Positions 15,263 through 22,977 of a stretch of 23,832 nt of DNA are shown here, in pieces. The position numbers were made by a program, and so were the translations under genes. The stretch lies in NCBI GenBank assembly GCA_017457465.1, contig JAFTHJ010000238.1, forward strand, positions 1 to 23,832. The letters are read 5' to 3'. The DNA comes from Clostridia bacterium (GTDB lineage: Bacteria > Bacillota > Clostridia > Oscillospirales > CAG-272). The notes under the pieces were generated by a model that was not told the DNA's origin, ran no database searches, and saw nothing but the letters and a program-made list of their open reading frames with translations. Numbering within the stretch: the first letter of the stretch is position 1; every line of letters begins with the position of its first letter.

Positions 15263-15380
15263 AAAGGCTTCCCCTTGAGGGGAAGCTGTCACTGTTAGGT
15301 GACTGATGAGGTGTCCTTAACGAAAGGTTACTCCTCATCCACCACTTCGTGGTCCCACTTCTCCCACAGGAGAAGGCTTT
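15263..15380. repeat. MITE-like short interspersed element made of consecutive hairpins
   Basis: About 118 bases with imperfect terminal inverted repeats: AAAGGCTTCCCC.. at 15263-15285 and ..GGAGAAGGCTTT at 15358-15380, 17 of 23 bases complementary. Each end is itself a hairpin (CTTCCCC/GGGGAAG and CTTCTCC/GGAGAAG). Between them lie GTCAC/GTGAC (15288-15303), GATGAGG/CCTCATC (15305-15339, with CCTT/AAGG nested inside) and ACCAC/GTGGT (15341-15353). It has no coding capacity. From general familiarity, similar elements recur in gut Clostridia genomes. Mobility in trans is inferred. Confidence 0.75.
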
Positions 15381-15389
15381 TTATATTCA

Positions 15390-15427
15390 TTCGCATATCT
15401 TCACCCCAACCGCAGGGCGATAATTTT
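15390..15427 (+). repeat. Direct repeat flanking the central element, copy 2
   Basis: The core ACCCCAACCGCAGGG (15403-15417) is the partner of copy 1 at 15234-15248. It runs directly toward the inverted REP-like copy at 15438. Confidence 0.6.
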
Positions 15428-15437
15428 CAATCTTACC

Positions 15438-15464
15438 TGTAGGGACCGGCGTCCCCGACAGTCC
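15438..15464 (-). repeat. REP-like palindromic repeat, copy 2 (inverted)
   Basis: Begins TGTAGGGACCGGCGTCCCCG; it is the reverse complement of copy 1 at 15177-15203 except for one base. Together the two copies form a 27-bp inverted pair about 234 bases apart. Confidence 0.75.
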
Positions 15465-15532
15465 GAAAACCCAAAATCAAAAATAATAAAATGGGTTAGC
15501 CCATCCCTGATTTAAAGTTTTTGAAGGGAGCG

Positions 15533-15564
15533 CGAGGGGGACTTTTGCAAAAGTCCCCCTCGCC
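15533..15564 (-). terminator. Long hairpin after the efp operon
   Basis: A perfect 15-bp stem GCGAGGGGGACTTTT (15533-15547) with its complement (15550-15564) and a two-base loop. It lies 14 bases beyond the minus-strand stop at 15579. There is no clear T-run on the minus strand, so termination is probable but not certain. It is the right outer partner of the hairpin at 15134. Confidence 0.65.
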
Positions 15565-15578
15565 TTATCGCGGTCTTA

Positions 15579-16031
15579 TTATTCCTCGACTCCGTCGATG
15601 ACCTTAAGGTCGTCCTCGGAGACGATACATTCAAATGTTTCTCCGCAAGCGGGGCAGATGAGGTCTTCGGGGTCTATGCTTTCATCGAAGCAAACGGTCT
15701 CTCCGCAGGAGGGACACTCAATCTCGAAATACTCGTCCTCATCACAGTCACAATCGCAAAGGTCGCACTCGCCATCGCAATCGTCAAAATCGTCATACTC
15801 ATCCTCGTCGTCCTCGCAGAGGCACTCCTCAACATCTCCGAGGTCCTCGTCTATCTCCTCGATATAATCGTTCAGATATTCGATGTCCTCCTCCATATCG
15901 GAGACTGTCTGCGCCATATCGCTAACAAGGTCAAGCAGAGCGGCAATAACCTTGCCCTCTTTTGTTTTGCCGTCTATCTCAAGGCCCTCTGCGAGTCCCT
16001 TGATATAAGCTGCCTTTTCGTTAAGTGTCAT
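15579..16031 (-). CDS. CD1247 N-terminal-type protein with acidic Cys-rich segment and zinc ribbon
   Basis: A 150-residue, strongly acidic protein. Residues 1-60 are helical (MTLNEKAAYIKGLAEGLEID and a later acidic heptad-like stretch), matching the CD1247 N-terminal domain of Clostridia. A low-complexity Asp/Glu/Cys segment (about 70-100, including CDGECDLCDCDCDED) follows. The C-terminus is a zinc ribbon with CPSC (106-109) and CPAC (126-129). The start follows GGAGGTG. It begins 13 bases after the efp stop, so it is probably cotranscribed with efp. Function is unknown; metal binding and contact with the transcription or translation machinery are reasonable guesses. Confidence 0.82.
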   Translation of the reverse strand: MTLNEKAAYIKGLAEGLEIDGKTKEGKVIAALLDLVSDMAQTVSDMEEDIEYLNDYIEEIDEDLGDVEECLCEDDEDEYDDFDDCDGECDLCDCDCDEDEYFEIECPSCGETVCFDESIDPEDLICPACGETFECIVSEDDLKVIDGVEE

Positions 16032-16044
16032 AAGGCACCTCCGA

Positions 16045-16602
16045 TTAAACTCTGGAGAGATATTCGCCTGTTCTGGTGTCTATCTTCAGCGTGTCACCCT
16101 CGTTTACAAAGAGCGGAACCTTGATAACAGCGCCTGTCTCAAGCGTTGCGGGTTTGAGGGTATTTGTTGCGGTGTTACCTGCAAAACCGGGGTCGGTTGC
16201 GGTTACAACAAGCTCAACAAACGTGGGAGGCTCAACGTCAAATACGTTACCCTTGTAAGAAACTATCTTACAGAGCATCTCCTCTTTTACAAACTTAAAG
16301 TTCTCGGGAAGCTTATCGCTGTTGAGAGGGAGCATATCAAATGTCTCCATATCCATAAAGTAATACAGGTCTCCGTCATTGTAGGAGTACTGCATTTCCT
16401 TTCTCTCAATGTAAGCGTTCTCAAACTTATCCGTGGGGCTGAAAGTTCTCTCGATAACAGCTCCCGTGATAACGTTCTTTATTTTTGTGCGTACAAACGC
16501 AGCTCCCTTTCCGGGCTTTACGTGCTGGAATTCAATAACCTGATATACACTTCCGTCCATATCAAAGGTTATACCGTTCTTAAAATCGCCGGCTACTACC
16601 AT
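16045..16602 (-). CDS. efp: Translation elongation factor P
   Basis: A 185-residue EF-P, which relieves ribosome stalling at consecutive prolines. The KOW-like domain I has the loop HVKPGKGAAF with the usual tip lysine at K32, the site modified in many species. The central OB domains end in the conserved GNTATNTLKPATLETG and VPLFVNEGD, then IDTRTGEYLSRV. The ATG follows GGAGG. The gene has its own promoter upstream and is divergent from yicC. Confidence 0.97.
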   Translation of the reverse strand: MVVAGDFKNGITFDMDGSVYQVIEFQHVKPGKGAAFVRTKIKNVITGAVIERTFSPTDKFENAYIERKEMQYSYNDGDLYYFMDMETFDMLPLNSDKLPENFKFVKEEMLCKIVSYKGNVFDVEPPTFVELVVTATDPGFAGNTATNTLKPATLETGAVIKVPLFVNEGDTLKIDTRTGEYLSRV

Positions 16603-16666
16603 TTTTATTTACCTCCAAAAGTAATTTTCGCTCTGCATATCCTTAATATGCATTAAAATACATTTT

Positions 16667-16695
16667 ATTTTACTACATTTTTGCCACAATTGCAA
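16667..16695 (-). promoter_or_regulatory. Sigma-A promoter of efp
   Basis: On the minus strand TTGCAA (16690-16695), 17 bases, TAAAAT (16667-16672). Its leader contains a 7-bp inverted repeat (TGCATAT/ATATGCA, 16634-16652) of unknown role. Confidence 0.65.
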
Positions 16696-16797
16696 GTACT
16701 TTTTTCAAAAAAACATATTTTATTGCCGATATATTGAAAAAACAGGCAAATATCTTCCACGCACACGCATCGAGCGGCAATAAAAGAGCCAAAACCC

Positions 16798-16826
16798 TTG
16801 ACAAAAAGTTTATTCTATATTATAAT
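16798..16826 (+). promoter_or_regulatory. Consensus sigma-A promoter of the yicC-fmt cluster
   Basis: TTGACA (16798-16803), exactly 17 bases, TATAAT (16821-16826). The leader to the yicC start is about 40 bases. No comparable promoter was seen further down, so it probably drives the whole plus-strand cluster. Confidence 0.88.
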
Positions 16827-16872
16827 AAACTATATATATCCATTTTTAAATAATTTGGCGAGGAACTGTAAA

Positions 16873-17760
16873 ATGATAAGAAGTATGACGGCTTTCGGCA
16901 GAGCGAGAGCCACGGTGGACGGAAAGGATATAACTGTCGAGATAAAGTCGGTCAACAACCGATTCTTCGATTGCTCGGTCAAGCTTCCGAGAGCCTTCTC
17001 CTTCCTTGAGGAAAGAATAAAGCCTTATCTCCAGTCGCACTCGGTAGCGAGAGGAAAGGTCGACGTTTTCATATCAATTGACGTGATAGACTCCCCCGAG
17101 GCGAATATCTCGATTGACGAGGGATATGCCGCAAAATATATCGAAGCGCTCCGCAGTCTCGGAGAAAAATTTGCTCTGCGAGACGACATTTCGGTTATGT
17201 CGGTTGCGCAAAACCGCGATATTTTCATTCAGACCAAGCCCGATGACGATATTGAAAAGGACTGGTTGGCGCTTTCGGAAGTCCTTGACCTTGCGATAGA
17301 AAAATTCATAGCGGCAAGAGAGCGCGAGGGACAGAACATAGAGAGCGACCTTGTCGGAAAGATAGAAGCTATCGGCGGCTATGTCAACGAGATAGAGGAG
17401 CTTTCAAAGAACGACACCGAGAGCTACAGACAGAAGCTCGAGGGTAAGCTGCGCGAGATGCTCTCGGACAACAGAATAGTATTTGACGAAAACAGAATAC
17501 TCACCGAGTGCGCTATTTTCGCGGATAAAATAGCTATCGACGAGGAGCTTGTCCGTCTGCGTTCGCATTTTGACGGCTTCCGTACGATACTCGAATCCAA
17601 TGAGCCTGTGGGCAGAAGACTCGACTTCCTTGTTCAGGAGCTGAACAGAGAGATAAACACGATAGGCTCGAAATCCGCAAATTCCGAGATAACCCGCCGA
17701 GTCGTCGACGTCAAGTGCGAGATAGAAAAAATAAGAGAACAGATACAGAATATCGAGTAA
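16873..17760 (+). CDS. yicC: YicC-family endoribonuclease
   Basis: A 295-residue protein beginning with the family signature MIRSMTAFGRA, then EIKSVNNRFFD (YicC N-terminal domain) and ending in the DUF1732 domain with GRRLDFLVQELNREINTIGS. Members are endoribonucleases involved in RNA turnover. The ATG at 16873 has AGGA eight bases upstream; the earlier in-frame TTG at 16798 is the -35 box and cannot be the start. It heads the cluster, as yloC does in Bacillus. Confidence 0.95.
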   Translation: MIRSMTAFGRARATVDGKDITVEIKSVNNRFFDCSVKLPRAFSFLEERIKPYLQSHSVARGKVDVFISIDVIDSPEANISIDEGYAAKYIEALRSLGEKFALRDDISVMSVAQNRDIFIQTKPDDDIEKDWLALSEVLDLAIEKFIAAREREGQNIESDLVGKIEAIGGYVNEIEELSKNDTESYRQKLEGKLREMLSDNRIVFDENRILTECAIFADKIAIDEELVRLRSHFDGFRTILESNEPVGRRLDFLVQELNREINTIGSKSANSEITRRVVDVKCEIEKIREQIQNIE

Positions 17761-17777
17761 AAACCGAGGAAAGAGAA

Positions 17778-18038
17778 ATGAAATTCATAAATATCGGCTT
17801 TGGAAATATGGTGGCGTCCGACAGAGTCATAACGATAGTCAGCCCCGATTCGGCACCCATCAAGCGTCTGATTCAGGACGCTAAAGATGCGGGTAGAGTC
17901 ATAGACGTATCCTGCGGCAGACGCACACGCGCTGTCATAATCACCGACAGTGAGCACGTTATCCTCTCGGCGATTCAGGCGGAGACGATAGCCAACAGAC
18001 TTGACAGCGAGATAGACGGCGAGGATATAGAGGAATAA
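17778..18038 (+). CDS. remA: RemA/DUF370 DNA-binding regulator
   Basis: An 86-residue protein beginning MKFINIGFGNMVASDRVITI and continuing SPDSAPIKRLIQDAKDAGRV and CGRRTRAVIITDSEHVILSA, very close to Bacillus RemA. RemA forms ring-like oligomers that bind DNA repeats and activate biofilm-matrix and osmoprotection genes in Bacillus. The ATG at 17778 follows GAGGAAAGAG and is 18 bases after the yicC stop. The position between yicC and gmk is the classical one. The acidic tail is slightly longer than usual. Confidence 0.95.
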   Translation: MKFINIGFGNMVASDRVITIVSPDSAPIKRLIQDAKDAGRVIDVSCGRRTRAVIITDSEHVILSAIQAETIANRLDSEIDGEDIEE

Positions 18039-18067
18039 ATAGCTTTCTGTGTAACATAGGGGGAAAT

Positions 18068-19402
18068 ATGAGCCTAAAAAAAGCTTTTACCGTTCTGTTG
18101 TCAGCCGTTCTCTGTACCACCCTCGCTTCCTGCTCCCCGTCAAACGAGGATAAGGAAATAAACGGAACAACATCGCACACGTCAGACAGCTCAACAGTCA
18201 CCTCGAGCGGTGTAAGCTTCCCCATTGAGGTGATTAAGGACGGCAAAACAAAATATACCATAGTATATTCAACCGAGCAGGGCGATTACGCCCACGCGGC
18301 GGCAAACGAGTTGAGCAAACAAATATTCGATGCGACAGGCGTAAGTGTTTTCATTGAAGAAGACAGATTTTCAAACTCGGAATACGAGATAGTTCTCGGA
18401 AAAACCGACAGAGAGGGAGATGAGATTCCCTTTCTGCGCCACGAGCACAACTGGCTCGAAAAGCCCATCTTCGTCGAGTATTACGAAAACCGACTTCTGA
18501 TAACCGCAAAGGATGATTTCTCTCTTTGCTACAATATAGACAGACTCGCCGCCCTATGGACTGCGGAATACCGTGACGGTATTCTCGGCGCTGACAACGA
18601 AATCTGCGACACCCTGATGACCGAGACGCCCAAAGCTTCGAATGACCTATCTATAATGTCGCACAACGTATACTACAAGAATATGCAGCAAAGAAAGGGA
18701 CTTGTCGCGCAAGAACTCGCGTATTTCTCCCCCGACCTTATCGGGCTTCAGGAGGCAACTCCCGAATGGATGACCTTTCTCGACTCAACTCTTACGGAAT
18801 ACGGCAGAATAGGAGTCAGCCGAGCCGCCAACGGAAACGGCGAATACAACCCGATTTTTTACAAGAAAGACAAGTTTGAGCTTCTGGATTCTGGAACCTT
18901 CTGGTTGAGCAAAACTCCAAGCGTCCCAGGCTCCCGCTTTGACGGAGCGAACAACGACAGAATAGCCACGTGGGGACTCTTTCAGATAAAGCAGAGCGGC
19001 AAAAAGCTTCTTCTGCTGAATACACATCTTGACACCGCGGGAGAGAATATAAGGACTCTTGAGCTTGACCTTATCTTTGATTTTCTCTCGGATTACGACA
19101 GGTATCCGATATATATGACGGGAGATTTCAATTTCCAGCTCACCTTTGACACCTATGAAAAAACCAATGAGCTTTTTCACAGCTGCCACGACATCGCGAA
19201 AATAAATATCAGTAAGGACGTTCCCACATTTAACGCCTGGGGGGACAGAACCGCAACGGGAGACTACATCTTTGCCAACAAGGATTCCGAGCACGAGGTC
19301 ATTCTTTACAGAGTAATAAATGAGAGACGCTTCGGGGATTTCACCTTTGACGAATTTATCTCCGACCACTATGCGGTTTATGTAAAAATACGGATAACAT
19401 AA
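18068..19402 (+). CDS. Lipoprotein with endonuclease/exonuclease/phosphatase domain
   Basis: A 444-residue surface lipoprotein. The signal peptide ends in the lipobox LASC (Cys22), followed by a Ser/Thr-rich linker (23-50). A middle domain (about 60-190, YTIVYSTEQGDYAHAAANEL to YEIVLGKTDR) resembles the N-terminal non-catalytic domain of GH20/GH67-type carbohydrate enzymes. The EEP domain follows with MSHNVYY (N200), IGLQEA (E229), LLLNTHLD (H320), MTGDFNF (D353, N355) and SDHYAVYVK (D433, H434), so all catalytic positions are present. Extracellular phosphodiester or phospholipid cleavage is plausible. It interrupts the usual remA-gmk neighbourhood. It has a GGGGG ribosome binding site. Confidence 0.87.
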   Translation: MSLKKAFTVLLSAVLCTTLASCSPSNEDKEINGTTSHTSDSSTVTSSGVSFPIEVIKDGKTKYTIVYSTEQGDYAHAAANELSKQIFDATGVSVFIEEDRFSNSEYEIVLGKTDREGDEIPFLRHEHNWLEKPIFVEYYENRLLITAKDDFSLCYNIDRLAALWTAEYRDGILGADNEICDTLMTETPKASNDLSIMSHNVYYKNMQQRKGLVAQELAYFSPDLIGLQEATPEWMTFLDSTLTEYGRIGVSRAANGNGEYNPIFYKKDKFELLDSGTFWLSKTPSVPGSRFDGANNDRIATWGLFQIKQSGKKLLLLNTHLDTAGENIRTLELDLIFDFLSDYDRYPIYMTGDFNFQLTFDTYEKTNELFHSCHDIAKINISKDVPTFNAWGDRTATGDYIFANKDSEHEVILYRVINERRFGDFTFDEFISDHYAVYVKIRIT

Positions 19403-19420
19403 TCTTTCAAAGAGGTAAAA

Positions 19421-20029
19421 ATGAAAAAAGGACTAATGCTTATTATTTCGGGACCCGCGGGAAGCGGCAAGGGCACTGTAAACCGCCATCTTCTCGCGAC
19501 GGGAGACTTTGTCTATTCGATATCTGCGACCACGAGAGCGCCGCGCCCCGAGGACACAGACGGAGTGACCTATCACTTCATCTCAAGAGAGGAGTTCATC
19601 TCTCGAATAGAATCGGGCGGTATGCTTGAATACACCGAATACTGCGGAAACTTCTACGGCACCCCCAGAAAGGAAGCAGAGGCTGTGCTTGAGAGCGGCA
19701 AAAATCTCATTCTTGAGATAGAGGTCGACGGAGCGCGGCAGATAAAGGAAAAATATCCCGAAGCAATACTTATTATGCTTCTCCCGCCCTCATTCAAGGT
19801 TCAGGAGAGCAGACTCCGCGGCAGAGGAACAGAACCCGAGGAAAAGATACTCGAGCGACTTGCCAGAACAAAAGAGGAGCTTCGCTTTGTCGACTCCTAC
19901 GACTACGTGGTATATAACTACGACGGCTGCGACAGAGAGGCGGCGGATAAGATACTCGCTATCGTATCGGCTAAAAATTCCTCGCTTCCGAGAAATCCGT
20001 CGGTTATGGAAAAATATTTTGAGGCTTGA
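19421..20029 (+). CDS. gmk: Guanylate kinase
   Basis: A 202-residue kinase that converts GMP to GDP with ATP. The P-loop is GPAGSGKGT (11-19), the GMP-binding SATTRAPRPEDTDGVTYHF follows, and EYCGNFYGTP is the conserved lid-side segment. The ATG is preceded by AGAGG and lies 18 bases after the lipoprotein stop. In Bacillus and many Clostridia it sits between remA and rpoZ. Confidence 0.97.
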   Translation: MKKGLMLIISGPAGSGKGTVNRHLLATGDFVYSISATTRAPRPEDTDGVTYHFISREEFISRIESGGMLEYTEYCGNFYGTPRKEAEAVLESGKNLILEIEVDGARQIKEKYPEAILIMLLPPSFKVQESRLRGRGTEPEEKILERLARTKEELRFVDSYDYVVYNYDGCDREAADKILAIVSAKNSSLPRNPSVMEKYFEA

Positions 20030-20111
20030 GGTCCCCGATTATACACCGAGGACTTTGACGATAATAAATAGTAAACAAATTAACTTTAATACATTTTTAA
20101 GGAGAAACCAA

Positions 20112-20423
20112 ATGATTTACCCAACCATCACAGAACTCACCAAGGACGAATTCAACCGCTATGAACTTGCTCTCGCTACCGCTAAATGCGCTCGTATGAT
20201 AACAGACGAGTACGTAAAGCAGAGAGAGGCTGCAGAGAAGGCATCTACAGGCAACAAGGAAGCCGACAGAAACCTTATGAACGCAATCAATAAGGAATAC
20301 CGCGACGAGAAGGCGGTCAAAAACGCCATCAACCGCATCCACAAGGGTGAATACACACTTGTCAGAAAAGAGGAGGACGAGTCCGCGGCAGAGGCTGTTG
20401 ACGAGTCGGTTGACGCTGAATAA
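20112..20423 (+). CDS. rpoZ: RNA polymerase omega subunit
   Basis: A 103-residue omega subunit that assists beta-prime folding and polymerase assembly. The diagnostic segment NRYELALATAKCARMI (residues 14-29) and the later KAVKNAINRIHKGEY match the family. The C-terminus is acidic and variable. The ATG at 20112 follows AAGGAGA. Upstream in-frame codons overlapping gmk are not part of it. It lies 82 bases after gmk. Confidence 0.9.
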   Translation: MIYPTITELTKDEFNRYELALATAKCARMITDEYVKQREAAEKASTGNKEADRNLMNAINKEYRDEKAVKNAINRIHKGEYTLVRKEEDESAAEAVDESVDAE

Positions 20424-20458
20424 TTAAGATAAAAACGAATTTTTGAAGGAGGTCGGCT

Positions 20459-22945
20459 ATGCTCTTTGAATACGCCGGTGTACACCTGCTTGACAATCCG
20501 TTTTTCCTCGATAATAATTACGATTACTACATCCCGTCAGAGCTTCGCGGAAGCATACGCCGCGGAATGCTCGTAACCGTCCCTTTCGGCAACGCCAACA
20601 GAAAATCTCTTGCGGTGGTGACCGATTTGCGGACGGAGCCGCTTGTTTCGGGAATAGACTGCAAACCGATATTCTCGCTTTGCAACGATAATATCGCGCT
20701 TTCCGAGGAGCTGTTGGGACTCGCCTTCTTTGTGAAGGAACAGACTCTCTGCACCCTCGGAGAGGCGGTTCGCGCTATCGTTCCCGCCTCGGTCATCTCA
20801 CGTCTTGCCGAGGTATACAGTATAGCTCCCGAATTCGACGGCAACACAAAAGAACTCGACGCACCGACGCTTCTTATTTGCGAATATATTCGTAAAAGAG
20901 GAAGCGTCCGATTTGATTTACTCAAAAACAAATTCGGCTCGGAGACAGAGGTGTCATTGAGAAAATTGCGCGAGGCGGGACTCGTTCTGCGCAATTTTGA
21001 GATAAAGGATAAAGAGGGGAAAAACGAAAGCTGTTACGCTCTCAATATACCCAAAGAGGACGCGGAAGGAATATGCACTGGGGCGGATAAGCAATACCGT
21101 CTGCGCTCGGCTATGCACCTCGAAATTGTCAGAATCCTCTTGCTCTCCGAGGAGCCTGTGGGCGAGGGGGAGCTGATGTCGCAGAGCGGCGCCTCACACG
21201 CGCAGATAAAGGCTCTGGTCGACAAGGGTATCGCTAAAAGGATACTTCGGAAAATAGACAGAGCGGCGATAGAGGAATATATCGGAGAGCCCAAAGAGAT
21301 AGAGCTTAACGATGAACAGAGCGCCGCGCTTGATAAGCTAAACTCGCTTATCGACACAGGCGAGGCTCGTGCCGCCCTGCTTCACGGAATCACGGGAAGC
21401 GGAAAGACCTGTGTTATGATGAAGCTCATAGACAGAGTCCTGTCCGACGGCAAGGGAGTTATCGTGCTTCTGCCCGAGATATCCCTCACCCCGCAGACGC
21501 TGGGGCTTTTCTGCTCACGCTACGGAAACCGAGTGGCTGTAATACACTCGGCGCTCTCGGCGGGTGAGCGCTTTGATACCTACAACAAAATAAAGAGCGG
21601 TGAGGCTGACGTCGTCATAGGAACGCGTTCCGCCGTTTTCGCTCCGCTCCCGCGCCTCGGACTTATAATCATAGACGAGGAACAGGAGCATACCTATAAA
21701 TCGGATATGAACCCCAAATACCACGCGCGGGACATCGCGAGATACCGTTGCGCCCACAACAAGGCGCTTATGCTTCTCGCCTCGGCAACTCCCTCTCTGG
21801 AGAGCTACAGAAAGGCGGAGGAGGGCAAGTATTCGCTCATAAAGCTCACAAAACGCTTTGGAGAGGCAAAGCTTCCGCGAGTAACGGTATACGATATGCG
21901 CCCCGAGGCGCAGGCGGGAAATCTCTCGCCGCTCGGCTCCCTGCTCTGCCGCAGATTGGTGGAGAATAAAAAGAGCGGAGGACAGTCGATTCTCTTTCTG
22001 AACAGGCGTGGATACAACAACTTCTTGAGCTGCCGCTCCTGCGGTGAGGCGATAAAGTGCCCAGTGTGCAGTGTCTCAATGACCTATCACACGATTGGAA
22101 ACTCCTATGACCGCGGTGAGCTTCGCTGCCATTGGTGCGGCAGAAGACTTCCTCTGCCCGAGGTCTGCCCGTCCTGTCAGAGTCCGCACCTTGCCCGTAT
22201 GGGCTACGGTACACAGAGAATAGAGCAAGAGCTTTCCGCTCTTCTTCCTGACGCGTCGATACTGCGAATGGATACCGACACCGCCTCGACCAAACACGCG
22301 TACGAGGATATGCTCGGCAACTTCAAGAGACACGAGTCCGACGTTCTTCTCGGAACACAGATGGTCACAAAGGGACACGACTTCCCCGACGTGACACTCG
22401 TTGGCGTTCTTCTCGCCGATTCCTCGCTCTATCTTGACGACTACAGAGCGAATGAGCGAACCTTCGCGATGATAACGCAGGTCGTGGGCAGAGCGGGACG
22501 CGCAAGTAAGTCGGGAGAGGCGATAATCCAGACAAACAACCCCGACCACGAATGTATCAGACTCGCCTGCGCGCAGGATTACGAGGCATTTTATAAGAGT
22601 GAGATAAGAATGAGACGGCTTCTCGTGTTTCCGCCATTCTGCGATATCGCGATGCTCACGCTCACGTCAGCCGACGAAAGAGAGCTGCTCCGAGCGTCGG
22701 GCGTACTCGCGAATATGATAAAGGAGCTGTCCGAGGGAGAATACAGCGACACGCCTATGCTTTTCTTCGGGCCCTTTGAGGCTCCGGTATACAAGGTAGA
22801 GAACAGATACCGTATGCGGATAATCGCAAAGTGTAAGCTGAATCGGCGCTCCCGACTCTTTTTCGCGGATATACTGACAAGATTTTCTCGCTCGGGAAGC
22901 AAAAAGCTCTCACTCTCAATAGATTTCAACCCGTCAAATTTATAA
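20459..22945 (+). CDS. priA: Primosomal protein N', replication-restart helicase PriA
   Basis: An 828-residue superfamily 2 helicase that reloads the replisome at stalled forks. The N-terminal DNA-binding domain is followed by Walker A HGITGSGKT (near 309), the motif II variant IIDEEQEHTYKSD (near 403), and ASATPSLES. A zinc-binding insertion with eight cysteines (about 524-575, CRSCGEAIKCPVC and later CHWCG, CPSC) and the C-terminal GRAGRASKSGEA motif complete it. The ATG follows AAGGAGG. In Bacillus coaBC lies between rpoZ and priA; here it is absent, with only 35 bases between the genes. Confidence 0.96.
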   Translation: MLFEYAGVHLLDNPFFLDNNYDYYIPSELRGSIRRGMLVTVPFGNANRKSLAVVTDLRTEPLVSGIDCKPIFSLCNDNIALSEELLGLAFFVKEQTLCTLGEAVRAIVPASVISRLAEVYSIAPEFDGNTKELDAPTLLICEYIRKRGSVRFDLLKNKFGSETEVSLRKLREAGLVLRNFEIKDKEGKNESCYALNIPKEDAEGICTGADKQYRLRSAMHLEIVRILLLSEEPVGEGELMSQSGASHAQIKALVDKGIAKRILRKIDRAAIEEYIGEPKEIELNDEQSAALDKLNSLIDTGEARAALLHGITGSGKTCVMMKLIDRVLSDGKGVIVLLPEISLTPQTLGLFCSRYGNRVAVIHSALSAGERFDTYNKIKSGEADVVIGTRSAVFAPLPRLGLIIIDEEQEHTYKSDMNPKYHARDIARYRCAHNKALMLLASATPSLESYRKAEEGKYSLIKLTKRFGEAKLPRVTVYDMRPEAQAGNLSPLGSLLCRRLVENKKSGGQSILFLNRRGYNNFLSCRSCGEAIKCPVCSVSMTYHTIGNSYDRGELRCHWCGRRLPLPEVCPSCQSPHLARMGYGTQRIEQELSALLPDASILRMDTDTASTKHAYEDMLGNFKRHESDVLLGTQMVTKGHDFPDVTLVGVLLADSSLYLDDYRANERTFAMITQVVGRAGRASKSGEAIIQTNNPDHECIRLACAQDYEAFYKSEIRMRRLLVFPPFCDIAMLTLTSADERELLRASGVLANMIKELSEGEYSDTPMLFFGPFEAPVYKVENRYRMRIIAKCKLNRRSRLFFADILTRFSRSGSKKLSLSIDFNPSNL

Positions 22946-22977
22946 AAACATAAAAAGATTAATAAAGGATTCGGATT

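Noticed and set aside
15125..15578. CRISPR array or RNA gene in the repeat-rich gap
   Set aside because: The repeats are inverted or nested rather than regularly spaced direct repeats with unique spacers, and no tRNA, rRNA or known ncRNA fold is recognised. No tRNA or rRNA gene was seen elsewhere in the window.
16798..16872. Extended yicC start at the TTG of 16798
   Set aside because: The TTG is part of the TTGACA -35 box, and the conserved protein starts at the ATG at 16873 with an AGGA ribosome binding site.
20030..20111. Separate promoter or hairpin regulator ahead of rpoZ
   Set aside because: A TTGACG word lacks a correctly spaced -10 box, and the GTCC/GGAC pairing is only four base pairs plus a mismatch.
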